A DNA stretch of 64,000 bases. Source: Symsagittifera roscoffensis. Its lineage: Eukaryota > Xenacoelomorpha > Acoela > Convolutidae. Made by a program: the position numbers and the translations under genes. The DNA lies in contig NC_087065.1 in assembly GCF_963678635.1 (NCBI RefSeq), positions 27,797,254 through 27,861,253 on the forward strand. Reading direction: 5' to 3'. Within the stretch, counting starts at the first letter, position 1, and each line of letters begins with the position of its first letter. The notes below the pieces were generated by a model. That model ran no database searches. It was not told where the DNA came from and was given only the letters and a program-made list of their open reading frames with translations. Shown in pieces: positions 44,860 through 53,609 of the stretch.

Positions 44860-45407
44860 TACTTGAGCATTGCCTGAGTCGGGTACATGGGGGTCTCGAG
44901 TTGGGTACGAGGGGATCTCAAGTTAGGTATTGGGGCACGACACAGGTAAAAGGATCTTAAAACGCGATTGGCATGACAATTAAATTTTAAATGATTGATG
45001 GTGCTAAAACATAAAATGAATCTGCATGCTTTTAGAAAACTTCCAATTGAACTATTTTAGTAGAACGAAAAGGATAAGGTTTTAACTATAGTGGCAAGGG
45101 GGTTTTAGGTTAGGAACATAGCATGTTAGTCTAAAGATCAAGTGTTATTTTCAGATTGATTTGGTGAAGTCAAAATTGACTACCCAACTACACTCAATTG
45201 AAAGAAAAGAAGTTCTTGAACGAACACACAATTTGATCAACGCTTCATTAAGTTAATTCTCAAGTACTCAAGTTGGTACGCCAATACTCAAGTTAGTAAG
45301 GTAGTTCTCAAGTTGCTAAGGTAGTTCTCAAGTTGCTAAGGTAGTTCTCAAGTTGCTAGGTAATTCACAAGTTGGGTAATACTCAAGATCATCTAGAAAT
45401 TATAGAA
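44860..45407 (+). repeat. E1 pol-to-ORF3 spacer with 20-bp tandem repeats
   Basis: No frame. At 45281-45360 there are four consecutive 20-bp units, the last three almost identical (GTAGTTCTCAAGTTGCTAAG). Further CTCAAGTT or CAAGTTGGGTA motifs occur at 44917, 45255-45275 and 45369-45390. The repeats lead directly to the ATG of the next ORF (45408). The spacer may hold a subgenomic promoter, a splice acceptor or an initiation element for the downstream genes. Confidence 0.75.
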
Positions 45408-46424
45408 ATGGCAGATCGATTCTGGAAGTCCATGCCGTCGGCTCTGAAAAGGCCCACACTAGATGAGCTGTACAGACGCCTGAGGGATCTGGATTACACC
45501 CAAGTGGACGAGAGAATGGCGGTGATGTTGAACGCCATCCTCCAATTGGAAGAACAAGGCGAATGCCGGGAGTCTGCAACAGAAGCGGTTCTAATGGTCG
45601 GCTACACCACTGATGGAATATCCAACCAAGAGAAAACCAGATGGCTGTCCTGGAATGTGGATGGAGGAGTAAGGGGATTCGACTTGGCAAGGAACCCTGG
45701 CTTGGGCAACAACACCGAGTATGGCGCAGGAGAATTCCCACTACCAATCAGACCATCAGCAAGATCTACGGGCCAGAGCACGAGTAAGATGCCATCGATG
45801 ACGCGAGCGCAACAAACGGGAGAAGCGTATCCGGATCTCAGTACTCTGAAGAGAGAACTTGAGAGGACTCAGCGGGAGAGGAACAAAGCGAACCTCGACC
45901 GGGATCAAGCGAAGCTGGAGACTGATCAGGCAAATCTGGAGAGAGATCAAGCGGTCGTCGAGAAGGACCAAGCGCGGAGGGAACTTGATATGCTGAATGC
46001 CGAGCATCTACAAGAACAAAGGGTGCGAGAGAATGCCGCGAATTTTGAACAGCTGAAGTCGGATTTTGAGAGAATCCAGCAACGGCAACCTGAGCTCGAT
46101 ATGCAGAAGGGAGCCAGGCCCAAGGAGCAAATGGCTACCGGCTCAAGGCCAGAGTCGCGTATGGAGGTGGACGAAGCTCCCAGATCGATGGAACGATTTA
46201 ACCTTGACCGCGCGGCTCAGGAGCATATGAATGAGGGGTTGGAGGTATGGATACCAACTGAGTCAACGTCCTCCCTGCATGGCCTAGACACAACCGATAC
46301 GTCCATTGATGGACGTCGCACTGCCTGGGTATACCCCGAGTTCAACCCCGAGCAGCAGTCAGGTGAGCGGCAGCTCGTCACGCCTGAAAGAATTGCACGA
46401 GAGGATACAACTAAGGAATCGTGA
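45408..46424 (+). CDS. E1 ORF3a: first protein of the post-pol cluster (coiled coil)
   Basis: ATG 45408 is supported by E2, whose homologous frame starts at the same point (57626). The conserved N-terminus contains TLDELYRRLRDLDYTQVDERMAVMLNAIL and ATEAVLMVGY in E1, matching TLDEIYQRLVD and PTEVVLMLACG in E2. A long charged coiled coil follows (about 150-215, with repeats such as LDRDQAKLETDQANLERDQA). I do not recognise the family. The frame overlaps the next one for ~120 nt in the +1 frame. It probably formed the N-terminal part of one polyprotein with the SGNH-like domain. Confidence 0.75.
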   Translation: MADRFWKSMPSALKRPTLDELYRRLRDLDYTQVDERMAVMLNAILQLEEQGECRESATEAVLMVGYTTDGISNQEKTRWLSWNVDGGVRGFDLARNPGLGNNTEYGAGEFPLPIRPSARSTGQSTSKMPSMTRAQQTGEAYPDLSTLKRELERTQRERNKANLDRDQAKLETDQANLERDQAVVEKDQARRELDMLNAEHLQEQRVRENAANFEQLKSDFERIQQRQPELDMQKGARPKEQMATGSRPESRMEVDEAPRSMERFNLDRAAQEHMNEGLEVWIPTESTSSLHGLDTTDTSIDGRRTAWVYPEFNPEQQSGERQLVTPERIAREDTTKES

Positions 46425-46839
46425 GAGCCCGGCAAGAGTGGAGTTACCCCTGACGTGGAGGGAGCAACCTATCAGGAGTGTGGTGATCTCAAGCTACAAG
46501 AAAAACACGGAAGGCAGATACGACAGGCACAATCGCATGGATTGGAGCACGGCACAGAGAGTCAGGAGGGATTGTTTCCATGACGCGGCTTGGGTGGAAT
46601 ACCTCACGCAGCCACGTGTGCCGGATGGGGCGGTCCACCTGATCGTAGGGGACAGCCTGCTGCGGGTGCTGACCCGGATTCAATCACATTGGCAAACGGG
46701 GATCTTGAATTTCGCTGGAGCTGCGACGCCACAGATGTTGGCAACACTTGAGATGCTAGGGATGGCAAGAGTGTACACGGTAACTCTAATGATCGGGACG
46801 AATGACATGTCCAGGGGGGGGGGGAGGCCAGGAATGTGA
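46306..46839 (+). pseudogene. E1 SGNH/GDSL hydrolase-like domain, first part
   Basis: The frame carries HLIVGDSLLRVL (GDS, 46648-46656, block I with the nucleophile Ser), a middle block FAGAATPQMLATLEML, and VTLMIGTNDMSR (GTND, 46796-46807, block III with the Asn). Together with the DGIN motif downstream this is the SGNH-hydrolase plan. The frame is lost in a run of 11 G at 46814-46824, a one-base-type length change, and ends 15 nt on. Esterases of this fold occur in the ORF1 of CR1-type LINEs; I know of none as a standard part of Gypsy elements. The region before the GDS motif (LKELHERIQLRNRES) is helical and charged. Confidence 0.75.
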
Positions 46840-47638
46840 CGAGGCTACATGACAAGATGAGCTGCATCCTTGAGGAATTGCGGATTCAAATGGATCCTGC
46901 CATTCTTCGGTGTGTACCATTCCTTACAACATGAAGGCGGACCAACACGCGATGGAGATGAACACGAAGGTGCGAAACCTGAACGAAATAATCAGGCAAA
47001 TACATCAGAGGAGTGTCCTCCACGTTGGATTACTGGACGTAGCCGAGCAGATGGAGCGATCTGTTTTCCCCGACGACGCCTCCTCAGACGGGATTAACTT
47101 TGACAGGCCCAGGGGAGTAGAGTGGTTGAATGATGTCTTCCAAAGGCACATAAGCGCGTTGGAGGCAGAGTTGCTAGAGACGGTCCAAGTCACGTTCGGA
47201 CCACCCCCAAATCCGCCTTTCTTCAACCCAAGAGCTTTATCCAGTCGCCTGGGAACGACGGCCGATTCTAGAGAAAGCTCGAGGAGCAGCCGGACCAGAT
47301 TACCAGGCGCAGCACCCATGGAGGCCGAGGAGGCGACGTCATCAACACCTCAGAGTTCGGTAATATCCTCGGTGGTGGTGGTGGTGGAGAGCAAGAGGGT
47401 GGAGCCTCCCAAGCATCGAACAAGCATTGCCAAAATTAGGTTGGCAACCCCAGCACAGTTGAGGGTGGTGGACAAACTGTTGGACCCAAGGGAAATGGAA
47501 CTGCCGGACGCCGCTTATGAAGGTACGAGGTTGGCAGACGATTCTAGATACGGGAACCCTGCGGGAACACCCAATTGGCCAAGACCTTGGCAGTTAACGA
47601 CAGAGCAGATCCAGCCGCTGCGAGGGTGGTCATCATAG
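46824..47638 (+). pseudogene. E1 SGNH-like domain, C-terminal part, and Pro/Ser-rich linker
   Basis: From 46824 a short stretch continues the domain in a second frame, and from about 46908 in a third (CTIPYNMKADQHAMEMN), so two frameshifts lie within 100 nt. At 47087-47098 the block-V motif reads DGIN, followed by FDRPRGVEWLNDVF. Family members have DxxH here, and E2 has DGIH, so the catalytic His is Asn in this copy. A disordered Pro/Ser-rich linker follows (RSSRTRLPGAAPMEAEEA), also seen in E2, then a segment rich in charged residues to the stop at 47638. Confidence 0.7.
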
Positions 47639-49407
47639 CGGGATCAGACTTCGAGGGAACGTCACCCAAGTTGTTCTGGCCGAAAACTTTGATATACTCA
47701 CTACCGGGAGCGGAGCTGAACCAAATGTTAACCTTGGTGGTAGCAATAAAATCGGAGATGCCTTGCGAGCCCGAGCTATTACTGTTTGCGGGAATGAATG
47801 ACCACCTGCATGCGACGGGATTTCTTGAGCTGCTCAAGGGTGAGGAACCAGCGCCAAAGAGAGTCTGGGAGGCCATCCAGACGTTGTTTGCAGCGATGAA
47901 TGAGGTACAGGAGAACGTTACCTCACGATTTGGTTCCAAGACGAGAGTGGTGTTCACGACGTCCCCCGGGTACGCGAGCATGCCTCCCGCTCTGCAATTT
48001 GTATTTGCGGTCTTGATCTTGATAACTGAAGGGAATGGGTGGCGCATCCTGATGGCAGCTCCCAATCGAGAGTTGGAACCGACGAACTTGAGGCTTCGCA
48101 AGTCAGAACTGGCGGCGGCGTGGGCGGATGTGTCCCACGCGTTGAGGGGCTTCTACGAGTTGGCAGACATCCTCATTGTATTGGACGAGGTCCTCTTGCT
48201 GGAGATATCAAACTTCGCCAGGCAACTCAAGCTCAGTCCGGCTATAGGGGATGATCATCCGATAGTAACTCACCTGACGGCGAGCCTGTGGATTCGAGGC
48301 ATGGAGTTAACTATCACAAGCTCCACCAGTGAGTCTAGAGGACCGAGCAATGAAAGGAAGAACGTAGGCGCAACGGAGAAGCAACTGGAGTCGATGGTGT
48401 ATCGACTGACACAAGAAAGAGGCAGATGGCTCTTCCTGACACCAAGGTTGGAAAACGCTTCGGAGAAGACGAGGGAGAATGCTCCACCTCTTGTGAAGCA
48501 AATCTGGGATTTTCTTGAGGAGCAGCTGGAAGTGGCCGAGAAAAGGGAAATGACGGTGGCCAGGTTCGTCACAGCGGCCAACGAGGTCACAATTGGAGGA
48601 TTCTGGAGGGATCACGCAAAGGGTGAGCTGAAGACGAGGAGGGATCACGAGATTCTTGAGTTCTTGAGTCCTTGTTGGGGAAAAGAGTTCATGGCTAGAG
48701 TGTTTAGTGCAAAAGAGACTATCTTTGGAGCCTTTGTACAAGAAATCCTGAACATGCCCATCAGCCTGTTGTTGGCACTGTACCTGGTTTACCCGAGGTA
48801 CCTGTTCAATATGGGTCCAGCGTACATGTTCAGTCGGGGTGTGGAAACACTCCGGATTGACGGTTATCTGGCATTGGTGCTCCTGACCCATGGTGAACTG
48901 GTGTCGTTTCATCGACTAACGAAATATGGGGAGCCCCTGTCGATCGGAAAAACCCACTCGAGCATTGACACCTATTCATATAAGTGTGCTGCCGGGCTGA
49001 AGACGCTGCTAGTACAGTACCTCCTGATGCAGAACCGACACCTGACTGGTGAAGAGAAGAACCCAAAGACGCGAGATGAATGGAGGAAAGTGAATGGGGG
49101 CATGCCTCTGTTGACAGACCTGTGCCTTGGCAATGAGATCGGACCCCATGGGGATAATCCGGGGGCTGGAGGAGGTCTTAACATGCATTTACGGACCGGC
49201 CGTGACATACGCGTTTCCAGAACCTCTGGTGACAGCTTATCGCTACTCAGTGACCCACTTGAGCCTCATAAGTATACTGGATGGGACGACACTCAATTGG
49301 TGTCAGCAGGAGGTGCTGAGGGCACAAATGAGCAACACGGTGCTCTTCGGAAAAGTGAAGGATCCAGAGTTGATGGTATACAGTTTCCGAGGACAACTGC
49401 AGTGTAG
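47575..49407 (+). CDS. E1-specific ORF, 610 codons, possible second SGNH-like fold
   Basis: A long open frame absent from E2. The first 80 residues read like a Rossmann-type start: ARVVIIAGSDFEGTSPKLFW (a G-S-D after a hydrophobic strand), SLPGAELNQML, then PELLLFAGMNDHLHATG (a GMND where SGNH proteins have G-x-N-D). No DxxH is evident, so this is at most a distant or inactive relative. The rest, with segments such as RELEPTNLRLRKSELAAAWADV and WDFLEEQLEVAEKREMTVARF, matches nothing I know. The frame overlaps its neighbours on both sides, which suggests frameshift breaks in a longer protein. The start codon is not real evidence of initiation. Confidence 0.6.
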   Translation: MAKTLAVNDRADPAAARVVIIAGSDFEGTSPKLFWPKTLIYSLPGAELNQMLTLVVAIKSEMPCEPELLLFAGMNDHLHATGFLELLKGEEPAPKRVWEAIQTLFAAMNEVQENVTSRFGSKTRVVFTTSPGYASMPPALQFVFAVLILITEGNGWRILMAAPNRELEPTNLRLRKSELAAAWADVSHALRGFYELADILIVLDEVLLLEISNFARQLKLSPAIGDDHPIVTHLTASLWIRGMELTITSSTSESRGPSNERKNVGATEKQLESMVYRLTQERGRWLFLTPRLENASEKTRENAPPLVKQIWDFLEEQLEVAEKREMTVARFVTAANEVTIGGFWRDHAKGELKTRRDHEILEFLSPCWGKEFMARVFSAKETIFGAFVQEILNMPISLLLALYLVYPRYLFNMGPAYMFSRGVETLRIDGYLALVLLTHGELVSFHRLTKYGEPLSIGKTHSSIDTYSYKCAAGLKTLLVQYLLMQNRHLTGEEKNPKTRDEWRKVNGGMPLLTDLCLGNEIGPHGDNPGAGGGLNMHLRTGRDIRVSRTSGDSLSLLSDPLEPHKYTGWDDTQLVSAGGAEGTNEQHGALRKSEGSRVDGIQFPRTTAV

Positions 49408-50845
49408 GATGGGAGGTAAACGCGAAGGCCCCATCGAAACTTACCCCAAGTTCTGGAACCTAAATCCCCTGACGGCGAGTGGACAAGAGGTGTTGAGAAT
49501 TCCCACATGGAAGAAGAGCTTCGAGTTGGTGAAGAGGGAGCTAGAGGCAATACTGGAGAAGGAAGTCCTACCAACAAGCATTCCAGAGTTCCCAACAGTA
49601 AGGAGAATGACCCTGGGAAGGAACAGTTCCCTGGTGGTCCCGTCCCTGTTCGCGAGAGCAGCGGCTGAAGAGCAACAGAGGGAATTCACCGATGGCTGGG
49701 ATCCCCTATTCATCGGCTTCACCGCAGCAGTTTATTTTCACACTTGCGATATAAAAATAAACTCATGGACGACTCAAGCAAAGAAGATGAGAGGCTCGAT
49801 GCCCCCGAAATTCGAGGTGCGAGAAGTCTTGAGAACACTTGAGCGGGCGGGTCTGGAGAACATGTTGCCGGTGTGGGATGATGGCAGGATGATCGTGGAG
49901 GAAGGACACATTGCACTAAAGGACGAGATGAAGTTTGCCACGAGAAGATACCGGGCACCTTATGGACTGGAGCAAGTGGAGATGAGACAGGAGGAGAAGG
50001 AGCTGGATGCAGCAGGCCCATTGTATGTGGCTCTGACGGAATACAAGAAACCGGGTCCAACGACACCATCACCCCTGTCAGTGGGCACCCCTGGGGATAA
50101 AAGGAGCGGCCCTGTAGAAGATCGATTCAGGAAGATTCTTGAGAGAAGAAGAGTAGAATCAGGAGAGGAAAACATGGACGAGACCCTCAGCGAGGCAGGA
50201 GAGGACATGGAAGTGGGAAACACGCCGGAGCCAAAGCCATCAGAGGAGGAATTCACCACTCAAGAACTGTTGAAGGATCTGAGCGGAGAAATTTGGGCAG
50301 ACACTGCCACGTCACCTCTGACCTCATCTCCCCGCAAGAATCTAGAGTTACCACTGACGAGCGAGATTCCTAATATGGGAATGATATTCCTGAGCGCAGA
50401 AGGAAAGGAGAAGAACACCTTCGAGGGAAACAGGGATGCGTTCCTAGGCACTCTGAATGAGGACGGTTGGCGAGAATTCTTGAGCGATTTCAATCAAGAA
50501 GTGAATGGCGAGATCACATTGGATGATTTCAAAGAAGAATTGTGGGACACAGTGGTGAAGTTCGGAGAGCCTGTCCTGATGGGGACGGGTCTGGAGGAGA
50601 AAGCTAGAGGAGAATTGCTGAGCAAGATGGTCGAGTTGAGGAAGGCATCGCAGAAGACCAAAGAAGATGAATGTAAAGACAGCTCTACTCTGAAACAAAA
50701 AGCTGTCAATAAAATAATTGAAAGTGTAAGCGGGGATAAAGTCGAAACTAGTAATATAATTAAAAGTACTAATATCCTAAAGGCTCGAGCAGGGGGAGGC
50801 AAGAGTTGGAAGGGTTGGATGGAGACAAAGAAGTCGAATCAGTGA
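49127..50845 (+). CDS. E1-specific ORF, 572 codons, unknown
   Basis: This continues the preceding protein after a frameshift around 49150-49200. Landmarks are TCIYGPAVTYAFPEPLVTAYRY, GTTLNWCQQEVLRAQMSN and LELPLTSEIPNMGMIFLSAEGKE. The second half is acidic and helical (PEDR/EE-rich, e.g. KPSEEEFTTQELLKDL). No domain is recognised. It is absent from E2 as far as can be read. Codon use and base composition match gag and pol of the same element, so it belongs to the element and is not a host insertion of different composition. Confidence 0.55.
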   Translation: MAMRSDPMGIIRGLEEVLTCIYGPAVTYAFPEPLVTAYRYSVTHLSLISILDGTTLNWCQQEVLRAQMSNTVLFGKVKDPELMVYSFRGQLQCRMGGKREGPIETYPKFWNLNPLTASGQEVLRIPTWKKSFELVKRELEAILEKEVLPTSIPEFPTVRRMTLGRNSSLVVPSLFARAAAEEQQREFTDGWDPLFIGFTAAVYFHTCDIKINSWTTQAKKMRGSMPPKFEVREVLRTLERAGLENMLPVWDDGRMIVEEGHIALKDEMKFATRRYRAPYGLEQVEMRQEEKELDAAGPLYVALTEYKKPGPTTPSPLSVGTPGDKRSGPVEDRFRKILERRRVESGEENMDETLSEAGEDMEVGNTPEPKPSEEEFTTQELLKDLSGEIWADTATSPLTSSPRKNLELPLTSEIPNMGMIFLSAEGKEKNTFEGNRDAFLGTLNEDGWREFLSDFNQEVNGEITLDDFKEELWDTVVKFGEPVLMGTGLEEKARGELLSKMVELRKASQKTKEDECKDSSTLKQKAVNKIIESVSGDKVETSNIIKSTNILKARAGGGKSWKGWMETKKSNQ

Positions 50846-52038
50846 TGATAACGGCAACGCCCCCAAGTAAAGACGTGAGGTCTCGCAAGAGGAAGAGAGA
50901 GGCGGAGGGATTGGGTAGTCCTTCGGCGGAGGCGGTCTCAGAGAAAAACTTGAGAGAGACGGCCCCCATGGTTCTGGCACGATGGAAGACAGCAGCCTAC
51001 AAGAGTAGCTACGAACCAAGGAAACTGCTCGAGGTAGAAAGAGAGATGGAGATCCCCATCAGCTCGACAACGGAAGAAGACTTCAAGCCTCAGAGGACAA
51101 AAATCAAACGAGGTTCGACGAGCGGGCAGACATGGGAAGTGGACGTCGGCAAAGAATGGGTCTCAAATGAACATCAGGCCACTGGGAAGTAAGTGACTAG
51201 GGATCCTCTTGAGAAGAATAAAACGAGGAACACCTCCCGACCGTGGTGGGTGGCCCTGGAAACATTGAAGGAATTGGAAGACTGCCTAAAGAAGCTAGAC
51301 AGTGGAGTGTCACGCAAACGACGCAACCGGGCTACCCAGCAGAAGGCTGATATCAACAAATTGGAATTGGGGAGCCAACTGAAGAGAACTTGGCAGAACT
51401 TGTTGAGGGATCATTTTGAAGAAGCGATGAGAACATCCTCATCGGCATCGCCGTTGATGGCGAATCCCTTCATTAGAACCGCAGGACAACTGATGTTCGC
51501 GTGGAGCGTGGTGGGAATAGAGTTAGAGACACTGACGTCGTATGATAAGTTGAAATTGGGAGGCAAGAATCTAGAGTTGTATCAAGTGCTGATGCAAAAC
51601 GTTGCTAGGGATAACTCTGGCTTGAGCCTGGCAAGGAGGAAAGATGCTACCTGTTTCTTGAGGTGGATAATGTCGATGATGACTGATAGTACCATCCTAG
51701 CATGTCACCAAAGAGCAATCGGAAGCAAGACGGTGGAAAGGAGAGTCTCAGCAGTCATCTTGAACGTATACCAGAGTACTGGGATAGGAAAGGAGGATGG
51801 TTCCAGGCAGTCTCTAGAGAGCCACAGGAAGTTAGATGAGATACGGAGATTCTACAACAAGAAATTCGAGGAGAAACACGACGTGCACCGTAACTTGGCC
51901 TCGTCAGGAGAGTACTTGAAACCCAATAAAAAGGGAGAGTACCAGTATGTGTCTGGAGTGATGGGATGGCATACAACCCTTTCCTGGACTCGGAAGCTGG
52001 AGGCGCTCATAGAAACTACGAGGTGGCGGAGCTGCTAA
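50806..52038 (+). pseudogene. E1-specific ORF, unknown, interrupted by an in-frame TAA
   Basis: One frame spans 50806-52038 with a single TAA at 51190-51192; 128 codons precede it and 281 follow. The stop lies in GGGAAGTAAGTGACT, which also contains a consensus 5' splice site (GTAAGT). But the frame stays open on both sides, so a point mutation or readthrough is likelier than an intron. A basic stretch near the start (RSRKRKREAEG) could be a nuclear signal. The later part is helical (LKELEDCLKKLDSGVSRKRR; ELYQVLMQNVARDNSGL). No family is recognised and it is absent from E2. Confidence 0.5.
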
Positions 52039-52074
52039 AGTTCTGGACAGAGAAGATAGTGGAGATAGACACTG

Positions 52075-52105
<31 letters not shown>

Positions 52106-52990
52106 AGCTTAGGTTTGATTCTCGAGAAGGCACCAGAAGTAATAAGTGTGCCGCGCTCAAGTAAAAGAGTCGAACTGAAGATGGGTAACGGAAATGGCAT
52201 GTTGGTCACGAATCTGGGAGTGGTGTGGAAATTGATGAGGCCCTCCTGGTGTCCACATCCCCATGCGAGCCTGATCGAGGAAGTCACTGAGCGAGTAAGA
52301 TTAGCACCAGCGGAGGATGAAGATCTGGCGACATTGAGTATAGTGCACAGACTGATCCTGCCTCAGGTGAAGGAGTCAAGTGAAGTGACGAGTAGACTAG
52401 GGTCGGTGAAGAAAATGGAGCCGGGCAGTTGTCTTGATTCGACGTGTGTAAGTAGCGAGCACACCTGTGATGGACGGTCGTGCGTCAGGATACAGTCCTT
52501 CCAGAAAGAAGACCTAGTCACCTGGTTTGAAGACATTACCGAAAGGGAGAAGAGTGAAATACAGATCGTGGCTGAGTGTTACGCGAGTACCACGGTGAAC
52601 CTAGCAACAGCTCTGGGATTCTTCTCAAGAATGTGCAGTCTCCAGTCACTGGAGAGGCTAGAGTCAGAACACCACTTGGTGACCGCGTTGAGTGTGGAGT
52701 CATGGCCCGGGGTGTTGCAAGTAACCCAGAAACACATCAAGAGCTGGAAGGTTGAACTTGAAGCGGAAATGGGATTTCCCATGAGCGAAGCCTATGGTCT
52801 GCCTCTAAATGCGAAGTCCTTAGTGGGGTCAGTGATGGCCAACCTATATGGCAGCCACTATCCATTGCACATGGCGATGGTGGAGGTATCCAGCCAAAGG
52901 GTATTGATAGACAAAGCCTTCTCAGTGCCCAAATGCGTAAGACTGGCTCGGATGTCGCATCACTCACACAAGCTGTTGAGGAAAATCTGA
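52002..52990 (+). pseudogene. E1-specific ORF, unknown, with a coding (GA)n microsatellite
   Basis: The frame from about 52002 (HRNYEVAELLKFWTEKIVEI) runs into a GA dinucleotide tract at 52076-52102. The downstream frame (52115-52990) is in a different phase, so a length change in the microsatellite probably broke the gene. Landmarks are CLDSTCVSSEHTCDGRSCV (four Cys, possibly a metal site) and GFPMSEAYGLPLNAKSLVGSV. The frame closes at TGA 52988-52990 at a Leu position of the aligned E2 sequence, after which E1 and E2 become alignable again. Function unknown. Confidence 0.5.
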
Positions 52991-53609
52991 GGGACAGTGC
53001 CGAAATAACAGAGGGACGACTTGAGTGAAATCTGGGGGAAGAGCTTCTGGGTTTGGAAGGTGAAAACACAAGTGACCACGAGAGACAAAACGTGATCGGG
53101 AAACCTATGGTTGGTGCTCCAAACCTGGAAGAGAACGACGCGATACACGAGAAAATGATGGAACTTGAGCCTCTCCTAGAAGCCTCGGGAGAACGCAATC
53201 TTAGGAGCATCGACCTCACGCATGGGGAATGCCCATGCCACTGCCTGGCACAAACAGTGTGGTACCCGGATCACGCGAATCTCTGCCTGATCTGAGATGT
53301 GGAGGAAATTAGGTCGTTAGGACTGCCCGATCATCAGCAGAAGGTGACAATCTTGGTGGTGAGCACGATGCTGGCCCTACGATGGATTGAAGAAAATGTA
53401 GCAAAGTATCGGGAATCGAAGACGCCAACGGTGGAGTCGATTTACGCGATAGTTTACAGCAGGAGATTTGAGTTGTTTGAAACCGCATGCAAGGTATTTG
53501 CCATACCAATGGAAGTCAAACACGTAATGCGCCGCATAAGGTTCTTTCCTTAGTTTCGAGCGACGTTAACGTCCTGGTTAAACATGGTAACGAAGGATCA
53601 TGAGGAAAT
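52991..53609 (+). pseudogene. E1 3' conserved region (HGECPCHC domain), cut by the E2 insertion
   Basis: Homologous to the 3' ORF of E2 (55222-54209). Shared landmarks are MELEPLLEASGERNLRSID, THGECPCHCLAQTVWYP, VEEIRS-GLP and QQKVTILVVSTM, then RWIEENVAKYRE-KTP and SRRFELFETACKVF. The E1 copy has stops at about 53009 and 53295 (TGA where E2 has a Trp codon), one frameshift near 53050 and TAG at about 53551. Similarity to E2 continues to about 53608 and then ends exactly at the inverted TG of the E2 LTR. The Cys/His cluster HGECPCHC may bind metal. No known family is recognised. Confidence 0.7.

Larger units (their letters stand above)
33850..53609 (+). mobile_element. E1: giant Ty3/Gypsy-type LTR retrotransposon, interrupted by E2
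   Basis: Order: 5' LTR (to 34393), 1.7-kb leader, gag (36081), protease, reverse transcriptase, RNase H, integrase with a macro-like C-terminus (to 44859), a ~550-bp spacer with tandem repeats, then a further ORF cluster from 45408 to the end. PR-RT-RH-IN order, a GPY/F module and a DD35E integrase place it in Ty3/Gypsy (Metaviridae-like). At least 19.7 kb lies in the window. The last reading frame stops being similar to E2 exactly where the LTR of E2 begins, so E2 is nested in E1 and the remaining 3' part of E1 should be beyond position 64000. Several frameshifts and stops mean this copy is inactive. The 5' limit is approximate. Confidence 0.85.

Noticed and set aside
45360-45400. Complement of a nematode spliced leader in the E1 spacer (CAAGTTGGGTAAT)
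   Set aside because: Only about nine bases match the complement of the C. elegans SL1 from memory, in a repeat-rich stretch. It is not enough to claim pairing or capture.
51183-51200. GTAAGT in E1 as a real 5' splice site removing the TAA
   Set aside because: The frame is open and similar in character for 281 codons after the stop, and no matching acceptor restoring a frame was seen. A point mutation is simpler.
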